Of a stretch of 64,000 nucleotides of DNA, positions 48,937 through 58,670 are shown piece after piece (the first letter of the stretch is position 1; each line of letters starts with the position of its first letter). This DNA is from Gammaproteobacteria bacterium (GTDB lineage: Bacteria > Pseudomonadota > Gammaproteobacteria > Eutrophobiales > Eutrophobiaceae): positions 1-64,000 of the forward strand of contig JAPOQU010000090.1 of the NCBI GenBank assembly GCA_026710545.1. The letters run 5' to 3'. The notes beneath the pieces were generated by a model. That model saw nothing but the letters and a program-made list of their open reading frames with translations, was not told the origin of the DNA and made no database searches. Made by a program: the position numbers and the translations under genes.

Positions 48937-50288
48937 GTCTGCGTTTCCGCCTCAACCTGCTGCTTACACTGTTGTTTATCGCCGTCCTGTGCGCCGGCAG
49001 CAGTTACGCGATCATTTCCGCGCGCAAGACCGTCACCGAAGAAATTCAATCCGCAGCGCTGCTGACCTCCAACATGCTTGGCGCATCCATCTCCACGATA
49101 CAGGGTTCGGAAGACCAGGGCCTGTATGACCGGTTGTTATCCGAACTGAGCAAACTGGAAACGACCCGCCACCTGCAAATCCTGATCTCGCTTGACCTGG
49201 GTGTAGGCACCGCACTGCCGCTGCAACCTGCCCTGCCCCTTGATGCCGATGCGCCGGCCTGGTTCGTCAACCTGGTCAAACCGCCTGTCATGGAATTCAA
49301 GCGGGTATTTACCAGTACGGGAGGTACCGGCACGGAGATCATCATCCGCGCCGATCCTTCGGCGGAGATAGACGAAGCCTGGCTGGAGACGCGCAATTTT
49401 CTCCTGTTGCTGCTGTTGTTCACCGCGTTGGCCAACCTGTTGATTTATATCATCCTGGGCCGGGACCTGGCGCCCATCGAGGCCATCCTCACCGGGCTGG
49501 AGCGCATTGAAAAAGGCGATTACCGGCTGCAACTGCCGAAATTCACCTCCATTGAGTTCTCGCGCATTTCCGCACGCTTCAACCACCTGGCAGGGGTATT
49601 ACTGCAAAACAGGGAAGAAAACAGGCGCCTGACCCGGCGTTCACTGGAAATCCAGGAAGAAGAACGGCGCCGCTTGGCGCAGGAATTACACGATGAACTG
49701 GGCCAGTCCCTGAGCGCGATAAAGGCGATTGCCACGTCCATGGAACAACCCGGCGCGAAAAATGGCCGGCATGCCATCGAGAGTGCGGGGCTCATCAAGA
49801 CCACCGCCGATAACATGTACGGTGCGGCGCGGCGCATGATCCGCCAGTTGCGGCCCGCAGTACTGGATGAACTGGGACTGGTGCCGGCCGTGCAACAACA
49901 GGTGGACGAGTGGAACTCGGCCCACGCCGATACGTTTTGCCACCTGGATATCAAGGCGGACTGCTCCGCCGCGGCTGATGCCGTAAAGATCAATATCTAC
50001 CGCATCATCCAGGAGAGCCTGACCAATGTTGCCCGCCATTCATCGGCAAAAAATGTATACATATCCCTGGCAAGCTCAGAGGATAAAAGCAGCAGCCTGG
50101 AGCTGAAAATCGGTGACGACGGCCAGGGGTTTGACCCGGACAGGACGCGCAAGGGCATGGGTCTGCCGGGGATCCAGGAACGGGTGGACAGCATGGGAGG
50201 TGAGTTCCGGCTGGTCTCAGGCAGGAATAATGGTGTAAATATCACTATAATCCTGCCTTTAATACCTGATGAAACGGCGGATACCTGA
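48933..50288 (+). CDS. Sensor histidine kinase (HisKA_3, NarX/UhpB-like)
   Basis: Two TMs, HAMP-like linker, 'EEERRRLAQELHDELGQSLSAIKAIA', 'IYRIIQESLTNVARHSSAKN', 'GDDGQGFDPDRTRKGMGLPGIQERV'. Confidence 0.95.
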   Translation: MSLRFRLNLLLTLLFIAVLCAGSSYAIISARKTVTEEIQSAALLTSNMLGASISTIQGSEDQGLYDRLLSELSKLETTRHLQILISLDLGVGTALPLQPALPLDADAPAWFVNLVKPPVMEFKRVFTSTGGTGTEIIIRADPSAEIDEAWLETRNFLLLLLLFTALANLLIYIILGRDLAPIEAILTGLERIEKGDYRLQLPKFTSIEFSRISARFNHLAGVLLQNREENRRLTRRSLEIQEEERRRLAQELHDELGQSLSAIKAIATSMEQPGAKNGRHAIESAGLIKTTADNMYGAARRMIRQLRPAVLDELGLVPAVQQQVDEWNSAHADTFCHLDIKADCSAAADAVKINIYRIIQESLTNVARHSSAKNVYISLASSEDKSSSLELKIGDDGQGFDPDRTRKGMGLPGIQERVDSMGGEFRLVSGRNNGVNITIILPLIPDETADT

Positions 50289-50335
50289 TACATTGCAGAT
50301 GTGTCGCCGCCGGCAACTGTTTAATCGAGTGAAGT

Positions 50336-50986
50336 ATGCAGAGCGTAAATAAAAAAATCAGGATTCTCCTGGTCGATGACCATGCCGTGGTACGCGCCGG
50401 CTATCAAATGCTGCTGGAGCAATCGGACAAGCTTGAAATAGTTGCCGAGGCATCCAGCGGCGAGCAGGCCAGCAAACTGTTTACCGACGTGGACCCGGAC
50501 ATAGTCGTCATGGACCTGTCATTGCCGGGTATCAGCGGGCTGGAGGCAATCAGGCGTATTATCCGCAAGGACCCGAATGCCAAAGTCCTGGTGTTCACCA
50601 TGCATGAAGACACGGTATTCGTGGACCAGGCCCTGCGCGCCGGCGCCCGGGGCTACCTCAGCAAGAGCAGCGCCCCGAAAACCCTGATCAAGGCCATTGA
50701 AGAGATCGCCCGGGGCGGGGTCTATATCGATGACCGGCTGGTACAACACCTGGCGTTCCAGAAGGCGCGCGATGAAATCGGGCCGTTTTCCAGCCTGTCC
50801 ACCAGGGAATTTGAAATATTCTGCCTGCTGGCGGAGGGTTTGAATACCAATGAGATTGCCGCCCGCCTGTCCATCGGCTACAAAACGGTGGCCAACTACA
50901 GCTCTCAGATAAAAAATAAGCTGCAGGTCAATACCACCGCCGAACTGGCCCGGTTGGCAATCCGCCACAACATCCTGCAGGCCTGA
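50336..50986 (+). CDS. LuxR/NarL-type response regulator
   Basis: 'RILLVDDHAVVRAGYQMLLEQ', 'VVMDLSLPGISGLEAI', 'LSTREFEIFCLLAEGLNTNEIAARLSIGYKTVANYSSQIKNKL'. Confidence 0.95.
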   Translation: MQSVNKKIRILLVDDHAVVRAGYQMLLEQSDKLEIVAEASSGEQASKLFTDVDPDIVVMDLSLPGISGLEAIRRIIRKDPNAKVLVFTMHEDTVFVDQALRAGARGYLSKSSAPKTLIKAIEEIARGGVYIDDRLVQHLAFQKARDEIGPFSSLSTREFEIFCLLAEGLNTNEIAARLSIGYKTVANYSSQIKNKLQVNTTAELARLAIRHNILQA

Positions 50987-51016
50987 TCTTGTGCCGGCAC
51001 GGACGTCCTTAAATTA

Positions 51017-51164
51017 ACATGGATGTACAGGATATACAGGATAATTCCGTGTGGGTGGCGCTAGCATGTTGTCTGCCTGGAATTAACGGCGGGAGTGCCG
51101 GAAAACCTGGTCGTAAACATCCGGTCCCCGTCCAATTTATCCTGTATATCCTGTACATCCATGT
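51017..51164. repeat. Perfect 28-bp inverted repeat flanking about 92 bp between convergent genes
   Basis: acatggatgtacaggatatacaggataa (51017-51044) and exact reverse complement (51137-51164). Confidence 0.88.
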
Positions 51165-51176
51165 AAATAAAGGTCT

Positions 51177-51800
51177 TTACAGCTTGCTCTTCACCAGTTC
51201 ATAGACCGTTTCCGTGGCGGCGCCGGCGCCGGACAGCACGAACTCGAGTTTCGCGCGCCTGTCGTTTACGAATTCCGCATCCCTGATCCCGCCTATGTTG
51301 ATATAAACGTTCAACGCCGCGCTGCGCAGTGCGGCATGGGCCGCCAGCACCGCGACGCCGGCGTCGCTGATCACGTTCAGATTGCCTTTTTCGGCTACCG
51401 GACGGCACAGTTCGATCACGTCCGCGCACAGTTGCGCACAGGCAAGCGGCACATCCGTAGCCTCTTTCAGGGCCGCCTGGATAGTCTGCGAGCGCCGGGC
51501 CTTTTCCTCTTCGGTCTCCCGGGCCATGCCGTAAGCCGCCATTACCTGGTCGAACACGTCAACGTCGGCCTGGATCATGCCGGTCAGCCGTTCGCGTAAC
51601 GCTTCGGATTGTTCCAGGAATCCCTGCATCTCCTCCTCGACCTCTTCGTATTTCTTTTTCCCGACGGTAAGATTGGCCACCATACTGACCAGCGCCGCGC
51701 CCATCGCCCCCATGATCGCCGCCGCGCTGCCGCCCCCGGGGGTGGACGCACTGGAGGCAAGCTGGTCGAGAAATGTCTGTAGTTGTTGTTCCTTGAACAT
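51177..51800 (-). CDS. Cyclodeaminase/cyclohydrolase family protein (FchA-like methenyl-THF cyclohydrolase)
   Basis: 'FLDQLASSASTPGGGSAAAIMGAMGAALVSMVANLTVGKKKY', 'DADVFDQVMAAYGMAR..EE...R...IQAALKEATDVPLACA'. Confidence 0.9.
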   Translation of the reverse strand: MFKEQQLQTFLDQLASSASTPGGGSAAAIMGAMGAALVSMVANLTVGKKKYEEVEEEMQGFLEQSEALRERLTGMIQADVDVFDQVMAAYGMARETEEEKARRSQTIQAALKEATDVPLACAQLCADVIELCRPVAEKGNLNVISDAGVAVLAAHAALRSAALNVYINIGGIRDAEFVNDRRAKLEFVLSGAGAATETVYELVKSKL

Positions 51801-52041
51801 GGGTGTTACCTCTTTACAGGTTTCAGTGTTGTAATGTAAGATAATTTCAATGCGCCGGGGAGTATAACGGATTTATCCGCAGATGACGCAGATGTGCGCT
51901 GTTTAAGCTTTCCCGCTACTTCCCCTGACCTGTGTCACACTGAACCGGTATGGTTTCCGCACGGTTTCAATCAACGTAACGTACCAGGCGCTGCTGCTGC
52001 AACAATAGCGGACGACTTTCCAATACCCAGAGGAGAATGTA

Positions 52042-52899
52042 ATGAAAAAACTTCTGTTCCAGCTGGATACCGACCAGCATGCCGCCGTGTTCGATACGGT
52101 GGTCGGATATGACGGCGGGGCCGACCATGTGATCGGCCATGGCGGCTGCACGCCTGATAACGTGCGCGCCCTGGTAGACGGCGCCATCTTTACCCGCAGC
52201 CCGAAAGAAAAGAAAAATACCGCCTTGTTCATCGGCGGCAGCGACATGGTTGCCGGCGAAAAACTGCTGGATGCAGTGCAAAAGGTCTTTTTTGGCAATT
52301 TTCGCGTCTCCGTCATGATCGACAGCAACGGCAGCAACACCACGGCCGCTGCCGCGGCCGCCAAACTCATGAGCAGCGGGGGAGTAACCGGCAAGAAAGT
52401 GGTGATCCTGGGAGGGACAGGTCCGGTCGGCCAGCGCGCCGCGGTCATGCTGACCCGGGAAGGCGCCGATGTGGTGTTATGTTCCCGCGGCCAGGAACGC
52501 GCCCGGGCTGCCTGCGATGCGATCAAGGATCGTTTCGGCGTTGATATCACCCCCCTGGGCACCGCAACCAGTGAGGACCGCGCACGGGCCGTAGAGGATG
52601 CACAGATCGTCATCGCCACAGGCGCCGCAGGCGTGCAGTTGCTCGACCGGGCGGCGTGGGAGAACAACGCCGCTATCGAGATGCTTGCCGACGCCAACGC
52701 CACGCCGCCGTTAGGGATAGAAGGCGTCGACATGATGGACCGGGGCGAAGTCCGCAGCGGCAAGACCTGCTGGGGGGCAATCGGTTTCGGTACCCTGAAA
52801 CTCGCCCTGCACCGGGCCTGCATTGCAAAGCTGTTCGAAAGCAACGACCAGGTGTTCGACGCCGAGGAGATCTTCGCACTGGCCAAGACGATGTCATGA
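52042..52899 (+). CDS. NAD(P)-dependent methylene-tetrahydromethanopterin/tetrahydrofolate dehydrogenase (MtdA/MtdB family)
   Basis: 'KLLFQLDTDQHAAVFDTVVGYDGGADHVIGHGGCTPDNVRALVDGAIFTR', 'NTALFIGGSD', 'VILGGTGPVGQRAAVMLTREGADVVLCSR', 'ANATPPLGIEGVD'. Confidence 0.92.
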   Translation: MKKLLFQLDTDQHAAVFDTVVGYDGGADHVIGHGGCTPDNVRALVDGAIFTRSPKEKKNTALFIGGSDMVAGEKLLDAVQKVFFGNFRVSVMIDSNGSNTTAAAAAAKLMSSGGVTGKKVVILGGTGPVGQRAAVMLTREGADVVLCSRGQERARAACDAIKDRFGVDITPLGTATSEDRARAVEDAQIVIATGAAGVQLLDRAAWENNAAIEMLADANATPPLGIEGVDMMDRGEVRSGKTCWGAIGFGTLKLALHRACIAKLFESNDQVFDAEEIFALAKTMS

Positions 52900-53281
52900 T
52901 TTTTATCCGCAGATGACGCAGATTATCGCAGATGATTTATTCAATGCAAAAAACGGTGAGACTGATACCGCATTGGAGCAGGAATAGACGCTTGTTTTAA
53001 TTGCAACATACACAAAATACGGCAACTTCAGGATTTGCCATGTATGTTGAAAACCACTTCTTCCCTGCAACGAATTTTATTTTATCTGCGTTCATCTGCG
53101 TAATCTGCGGATGAATCACTGCGCTACCTGCGGATACTTCTATCCAGGGACGGGAAAAATTCCCGGTCTTTTATTCTTTTTTCCCGTATTCACTTGTAGA
53201 TCAAATAGCTACATTACACATCTTCGGATGTATGTAAGCACTTTAATCGTGATCTACTAAAACGCCGGGGATATTGATCCA

Positions 53282-55822
53282 ATGAACAGAACAGGCATCG
53301 CCGTATTTGCATCGTTAATCACCTGTTGTTCCCTGCCCTCTGCAAGCATCGGGCAGGAAGTCGTCGAAGAGTTGGTTGTTATCGGTGTCACTCCTTCCCG
53401 CGACGGGGTGGGGTTGCCGGAAGAAAAAATACCTTACCGGGTGCAATCCTCCAGTGCGGAGGATATCGAGCGCTCGCAGAGCCTGGACATTTCCGATTTT
53501 CTCCGGCACAACCTGGCCAGCGTCACCCACAACGATGCCCAGAACAACCCGTTGCAACCGGATATACAGTACCGCGGCTTTACCGCCTCTCCCCTGCTGG
53601 GCCTGTCGCAGGGCATGTCGGTTTACCAGAACGGCGTGCGCATCAACGAACCCCTGGGAGACACGGTGAACTGGGACATGTTGCCCGAATCGGCGATACA
53701 CAGCATTGACCTCATCGGCGGCGCCAACCCCCTGTTCGGTTTGAACACGGTGGGCGGCGCGTTATCGGTGAACATGAAGGACGGTTTCAACAGCGACGGT
53801 CACAGTGTGGAAGTCTACGGCGGTTCTTTTGAGCGTATCGTCACGTCCGCGGAAAGCGGCGGCAACAACGGCTCCCTGGGCTATTACGCAAACGTCAGTT
53901 ATTTCGATGAGGACGGCTGGCGCGACGAATCGCCGTCCGATGCGCTCAACCTCTACGGCAGCCTGAGCTGGCGCGGCGCCATGTCACGCCTGAACCTGAA
54001 TGTACAGCACGGCGACAGCAAACTGATCGGCAACGGCGCGATTCCCGAAGAACTGCTGGCCGATGACCGCGATGCCATCTTTACCGCCCCCGACATCACC
54101 GAGAACGACCTCATCATGGTCAGCCTGGACGGCAGCCACAACTTCAACGACAAGGTAAAGCTCAACGTCAACTTTTTCTACCGGGAAAACGACGGTTCCT
54201 CGTTCAACGGCGACGGCAGCGAATTCGGCATCGAGTTCGATGATGAAGGCATGTGGCTGCTGGTCGAGGGAGATGATGATGACGACGATGACGACGACAA
54301 TGGCCACGACGACGATGACGATGATAACGGCCACGACGACGATGATGACGATAACGGCAATGGCAATGGCGATGATGACAGCGGCAACGGCCATGATGAT
54401 GACGATGACGACAATGGCCATGACGACGATGACGGCAACGGCCATGACGACGATGATGGCGAAGAGCTGGGAGGCGTTGAAACATACGGCGACGGCGATC
54501 CTTCAGACCTTGACATCATTGCCATCAACAATACCAGCAGCCGCAGGCAGGAAAGCTACGGCACGGACATCCAGTTGACGTTCCTGAACGACCTGGTGGG
54601 CATGGAAAACCAGTTGATCATGGGATTCACCTATTACAAGGGGGAAAGCACGTTCCGCTCCGAAACGGAAATAGCCGGCCTCGACCCCGTGACCCGCAGC
54701 ACCGTGGGCCTGGGTACCGGCGTATTCGTTGAAGAGGCCAGGACCAACCTGGAAACAGAAACGGAGACGACCAGTTTCTACTTCATGAATGCCATGAGCC
54801 TGTCGGAACAGCTCACCCTGGTCGTGTCCGGGCGCCTGAACAACACCTTGATCGACCTCCAGGATCTCTCCGGAGAGCGCCCGGAACTGAACGGCGAACA
54901 CGACTTCTTCCGTTTCAACCCGGCGCTGGGTCTGACATTTCAACCTACCGACAATATGAATATCTACGGCAGTTACAGCGAATCGAACCGCGCACCGACG
55001 CCTATCGAACTTGCCTGCAACGACAGTGTCTATACCCGTGCGCAGGCGTTCGCGGACGACCCGGATGACGTGGAGTTCGAGTGCCGCCTGCCCAACGCAT
55101 TCCTGGCCGACCCACCCTTGAATGACGTCGTGAGCAAGAGTTTTGAAGCCGGCGTGCGCGGGGATATCGGGCTGGTGGATTACCACCTGGGTTTCTTCCA
55201 CACCACCAACCATGACGATATCCTGTTCCAGACCACCGGCAGGGCTACCGGCCTGTTCGCCAACGTGGACAAGACCCAGCACCTGGGTCTTGAGGGCGCG
55301 TTGAACGGCTCGACCGGAAACCTCAACTGGTTCCTGGCCTACACATACCTGGAAGCGACTTTTGAGGACGAGTTCACCGCGGTCGAGAACGAAAACCACC
55401 CGCTGGGAGATGATATCGAGGTGGAACAAGGGGATCGTATTCCGGGGCTGCCCGAACATACCCTGAAACTGGGCGCCGATTACCTGCTGTTGGAACGCCT
55501 CAATGTCGGTTTCGACGTGGCCTACACGTCGAAAAAAGAACTGCGCGGCAACGAGGGCAACGACAGGGATGACGAGGGTTTCCTGAACCCGGTTGGCGGT
55601 TACGCCGTTGTCAACCTGCGCGCCAATTACAAGGTGAATGACAACATCCAAATCTTCGGCCGGGTCACCAACCTGTTTGATGAGGACTACGAGAGCTTCG
55701 GACTGCTGGGCGAGGAACCCGATGAGGTGGCGGTCGAAGAGTTTGAAGACTACGAGAGCCCGCGTTTTCTCGGCCCCGGCGCACCCCGGGCCGGTTTTGT
55801 CGGTGTCAAGCTAAGTATATAG
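53282..55822 (+). CDS. TonB-dependent receptor with an extended Asp/Gly/His/Asn repeat insert
   Basis: Plug '[94 protein letters not shown]'; C-terminal '[13 protein letters not shown]'. Confidence 0.93.
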   Translation: MNRTGIAVFASLITCCSLPSASIGQEVVEELVVIGVTPSRDGVGLPEEKIPYRVQSSSAEDIERSQSLDISDFLRHNLASVTHNDAQNNPLQPDIQYRGFTASPLLGLSQGMSVYQNGVRINEPLGDTVNWDMLPESAIHSIDLIGGANPLFGLNTVGGALSVNMKDGFNSDGHSVEVYGGSFERIVTSAESGGNNGSLGYYANVSYFDEDGWRDESPSDALNLYGSLSWRGAMSRLNLNVQHGDSKLIGNGAIPEELLADDRDAIFTAPDITENDLIMVSLDGSHNFNDKVKLNVNFFYRENDGSSFNGDGSEFGIEFDDEGMWLLVEGDDDDDDDDDNGHDDDDDDNGHDDDDDDNGNGNGDDDSGNGHDDDDDDNGHDDDDGNGHDDDDGEELGGVETYGDGDPSDLDIIAINNTSSRRQESYGTDIQLTFLNDLVGMENQLIMGFTYYKGESTFRSETEIAGLDPVTRSTVGLGTGVFVEEARTNLETETETTSFYFMNAMSLSEQLTLVVSGRLNNTLIDLQDLSGERPELNGEHDFFRFNPALGLTFQPTDNMNIYGSYSESNRAPTPIELACNDSVYTRAQAFADDPDDVEFECRLPNAFLADPPLNDVVSKSFEAGVRGDIGLVDYHLGFFHTTNHDDILFQTTGRATGLFANVDKTQHLGLEGALNGSTGNLNWFLAYTYLEATFEDEFTAVENENHPLGDDIEVEQGDRIPGLPEHTLKLGADYLLLERLNVGFDVAYTSKKELRGNEGNDRDDEGFLNPVGGYAVVNLRANYKVNDNIQIFGRVTNLFDEDYESFGLLGEEPDEVAVEEFEDYESPRFLGPGAPRAGFVGVKLSI
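54271..54460 (+). repeat. Low-complexity coding repeat: (D)n-NGH-(D)n units within the TonB receptor
   Basis: Translation [62 protein letters not shown]. Confidence 0.95.
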
Positions 55823-55935
55823 CGTATAACCTCTGCCGCATGAGGGACGGATCAAGATCCGTCCCTTTTTTTGTCTCTGGAACTCGAAAACGGGTACACT
55901 TACGTCCCTTGTACAAAAACCGGGATGTATCGAAT

Positions 55936-56478
55936 ATGGAACAGGCCTACGCAGATATCATCAGAGCAATAGACGACCTTGAACGGACAGGATTGAAAGA
56001 CACACCAGGGCGCGCGGCGGAAGCCATGCGCTTCCTGACCCGCGGCTACAACCAGAACCTGGAAGAAATCATCAACAATGCGAGGTTTCCCACGGAACGG
56101 AGCGAAATGGTCGTCGTCCAGGATATCGAACTCTACTCGCTGTGCGAACACCACCTGCTGCCGTTTGTCGGCAAGTGCCACGTGGCTTATATCCCCAACA
56201 ACTTCGTCATCGGACTGTCCAAGATTGCCCGCATCGTCGATATGTATGCGCGCCGCCTGCAGAACCAGGAAAACCTTACCATGGACATCGCCCGGGCCAT
56301 GAACGCCGCGACAGACGTTGAAGACGTCGCGGTGATCATCGAATCCAAACACCTGTGCATGATGATGCGCGGGGTGGAAAAACAGAATTCCGTGATGAAA
56401 ACCTCGGCCATGCTGGGTATTTTCAGGTCCAACCCCAGCACGCGCGCCGAACTGTTCTCCCTGCTGAAATCAACCTGA
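55936..56478 (+). CDS. folE: GTP cyclohydrolase I
   Basis: '[20 protein letters not shown]', '[56 protein letters not shown]', '[24 protein letters not shown]'. Confidence 0.97.
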   Translation: MEQAYADIIRAIDDLERTGLKDTPGRAAEAMRFLTRGYNQNLEEIINNARFPTERSEMVVVQDIELYSLCEHHLLPFVGKCHVAYIPNNFVIGLSKIARIVDMYARRLQNQENLTMDIARAMNAATDVEDVAVIIESKHLCMMMRGVEKQNSVMKTSAMLGIFRSNPSTRAELFSLLKST

Positions 56479-56644
56479 ACCTTCAGGGTGAAACGCGGAT
56501 GGCGTCACATCAGGGCCTCAACGTAATTGGAACACGCATCCAACTTCACGGGATATACAGGGTTCACGTTGCCGGTTAGACCTTTTTAACGGAATCAGGT
56601 TTCTTCTCAACGATACATAGGACATATAGGCAAGTGTTCGGACG

Positions 56645-56754
56645 ATTGCAAGGGGGAATTTACCAGGTGTGGTAACAACGCATTATAATGACGATTATCG
56701 TCAACCAGGGCTTGATGGGTGAAGCCCGGAGTTATTTGCAATGCCTGATAGTGC
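56645..56754 (+). repeat. 110-bp direct repeat, copy 1 (promoter plus first codons of a VOC-like gene fragment)
   Basis: Ungapped similarity to 59937-60046 (about 13 differences by hand count), includes cattataatg -10-like box. Confidence 0.85.
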
Positions 56755-56914
56755 TATACAAATTGACGGCCTGGTACACATGGGCCTGAATGTCAGCGAC
56801 CCGGTCTCTGCTGCCCGCTGGTACTGCGACATCCTGGGCATGAAGGAAATCGTTACGGGATATGACTCACATCATGAGGCGGCCGTATTAAGGCGCGCCC
56901 ACCATTCCGGTTGA
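56741..56914 (+). pseudogene. Truncated VOC/glyoxalase-family fragment
   Basis: MPDSAIQIDGLVHMGLNVSDPVSAARWYCDILGMKEIVTGYDSHHEAAVLRRAHHSG* is a typical VOC N-terminal half only. Confidence 0.65.
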
Positions 56915-57120
56915 TCTTGAGCCTGTTTATTGAGCGCACGGGTTGCCGCGCAAATGCCGGATGCTGATACACTACAATATTTCAACTGGCAAAACGCCTG
57001 GCTTCGGTATCCCAGACTGACGATGTGGCCACAACTCCCGGCCTGCGCATTGCCGGGCAGCATCCGAACGTGTTTGTGAATTTGAAATGAACAAAGTGGA
57101 TTGACAAAAACGCCTCTATA

Positions 57121-57156
57121 GCCTATGCTATGGCCTATGCTATGGCCTATGCCATG
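57121..57156 (+). repeat. Three tandem 12-bp repeats gcctatgctatg upstream of vapB-like gene
   Basis: gcctatgctatg gcctatgctatg gcctatgccatg, 20 bp before the ATG. Confidence 0.85.
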
Positions 57157-57175
57157 ACAATAAAGGAGGAGCAAC

Positions 57176-57415
57176 ATGTTGCCTGAACGCTATGTCAGTT
57201 TATTCCGTAACGGCCGTAACCAGGCCTTGCGCATACCCCGGGAGTTTGAGTTGCCGGCCAGGAAAGCTATTATCCGCAAGGATGGTGACAAACTCATCAT
57301 AGAGCCTGTCAGGACTGACGGATTACTCACCTTGCTGGCTTCCCTGGAGAATATCGAGACTACCTTTCCGGAAATGGATGAAGCATTGCTGCCTCCCGAC
57401 CACGTGGAATTGTAA
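57176..57415 (+). CDS. VapB-type (AbrB/SpoVT) antitoxin
   Basis: 'YVSLFRNGRNQALRIPREFELPARKAIIRKDGDKLIIEPV'. Confidence 0.88.
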   Translation: MLPERYVSLFRNGRNQALRIPREFELPARKAIIRKDGDKLIIEPVRTDGLLTLLASLENIETTFPEMDEALLPPDHVEL

Positions 57416-57417
57416 TC

Positions 57418-57834
57418 TTGAAGCCGGCTTATCTCCTGGATACCAATGTGCTGTCGGATTTGGTGCGCCGCCCCCATGGTGTCATCACAAAGCGAATTTC
57501 GCTGGAGGGCGAAGACAATGTCTGCACCAGTATCATTGTGGCATCCGAATTACGTTTCGGCGCCCGCAAGCGTGGTTCCGAACAGTTGACCCGGCAACTT
57601 GACCTGGTCCTCTCGGCCATACAAGTCATGCCGTTCGAGGCGCCTGCCGACCATCATTACGCAAAGATTCGCGTTTATCTCGAAGAACGGGGCACGCCCA
57701 TAGGCCCGAATGATATGCTCGTCGCAGCACAGGTCCTTGCGCTGGACTGCACACTGGTCACGAGGAATGTACGGGAGTTTTCCCGTGTGCCCGCATTGAA
57801 AGTCGATGACTGGTCAGGAACTTCCCCGCACTAA
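57418..57834 (+). CDS. VapC-type PIN-domain toxin; TTG start
   Basis: 'YLLDTNVLSDLVRRP', 'VCTSIIVASELRFGA', 'PIGPNDMLVAAQVLALDCTLVTRNVREFSRV'. Confidence 0.93.
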   Translation: MKPAYLLDTNVLSDLVRRPHGVITKRISLEGEDNVCTSIIVASELRFGARKRGSEQLTRQLDLVLSAIQVMPFEAPADHHYAKIRVYLEERGTPIGPNDMLVAAQVLALDCTLVTRNVREFSRVPALKVDDWSGTSPH

Positions 57835-57883
57835 TCGCCAAGCGCGCCATGACTTGTTGATTGATTATTCCCATGATATTATG

Positions 57884-57905
57884 TGGTATATGCTGTCATA
57901 TACCA
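57884..57905. promoter_or_regulatory. Candidate TA operator palindrome TGGTATATG-ctgt-CATATACCA
   Basis: Perfect 9-bp arms, 15 bp upstream of the second vapB-like start. Confidence 0.65.
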
Positions 57906-57920
57906 ATGTAGGAGAAGCTC

Positions 57921-58154
57921 ATGCACACTGCTAAAATTTTCAGGAACGGCCGCAGCCAGGCTGTCCGCATCCCCAAAGACTTCGCCTTTGAAGGCGTGAC
58001 TGAGCTTACTGTACAGAAACTAGGGCAGAAGCTGATCCTGGAACCGGTTCATAAATCCTGGCTGACGTTAAACGATGAAAGCGCGCCGGCCGGCGATGAC
58101 TTCCTCGCCGAACGTCCGGATATGTTCGCGATTGATGAAAGCCGGGTAACGTGA
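57921..58154 (+). CDS. VapB-type antitoxin
   Basis: 'TAKIFRNGRSQAVRIPKDFAFEGVTELTVQKLGQKLILEPV'. Confidence 0.9.
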   Translation: MHTAKIFRNGRSQAVRIPKDFAFEGVTELTVQKLGQKLILEPVHKSWLTLNDESAPAGDDFLAERPDMFAIDESRVT

Positions 58155-58571
58155 ATGATCTATATGCTTGATACGGACACTTGCAGCTACATCATGCGGC
58201 AGCACTCCCAGTCCGTCCTTGAAGCCCTGCAGGACAGGGCAAGCAGGGGTTATATCCTTTGTATGTCAGTAATTACCTGCCAGGAGTTGCGCTTTGGCGC
58301 CGAACGGGTTGGTTCTGAGAGTTACCATGATCGTATCGATAAGGTATGCGAACGACTTGATTACGTGGCGGATTGGACAACGGAGTGTGCGGATAAGTTT
58401 GCCGTTATACAGTCTGCGCTGCTGAACAAGGGCAACCCTATCGGCTTCACTGATGCGATGATTGCCTCACATGCCCTGGTAGTCGATGCTACGCTTGTGA
58501 CGAATAATCAAAGACATTTCTCCCAGGTAGAAGATCTCCGGCTGGAAAACTGGTTCAAGGAGGTCGTATGA
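58155..58571 (+). CDS. VapC-type PIN-domain toxin
   Basis: 'YMLDTDTCSYIMR', 'MSVITCQELRFGAERV', 'PIGFTDAMIASHALVVDATLVTNNQRHFSQV'. Confidence 0.93.
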   Translation: MIYMLDTDTCSYIMRQHSQSVLEALQDRASRGYILCMSVITCQELRFGAERVGSESYHDRIDKVCERLDYVADWTTECADKFAVIQSALLNKGNPIGFTDAMIASHALVVDATLVTNNQRHFSQVEDLRLENWFKEVV

Positions 58572-58670
58572 AGGCGCCCCCGCTGATTTTAACCGCAGTC
58601 ATGGAGCTTTTCTGCCCTATCTGAAACTTCATGGTACCGCTGGCGCCCAGAGCGCGGGCCTTCGCCGTTT

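Noticed and set aside
48033-49049. 338-aa - strand ORF
   Set aside because: Antisense to nadC and the histidine kinase start.
51903-52886. 327-aa - strand ORF
   Set aside because: Antisense shadow of the mtdA/B-like gene.
54178-55651. Minus-strand ORFs rich in Ser/Pro, Val/Ile or His/Arg opposite the TonB receptor
   Set aside because: They are translations of the antisense of the GAT/GAC repeat and of the receptor itself, not independent genes.
57121-57156. Possible CRISPR or VNTR array
   Set aside because: Three directly adjacent 12-mers without spacers; recorded as a tandem repeat only.
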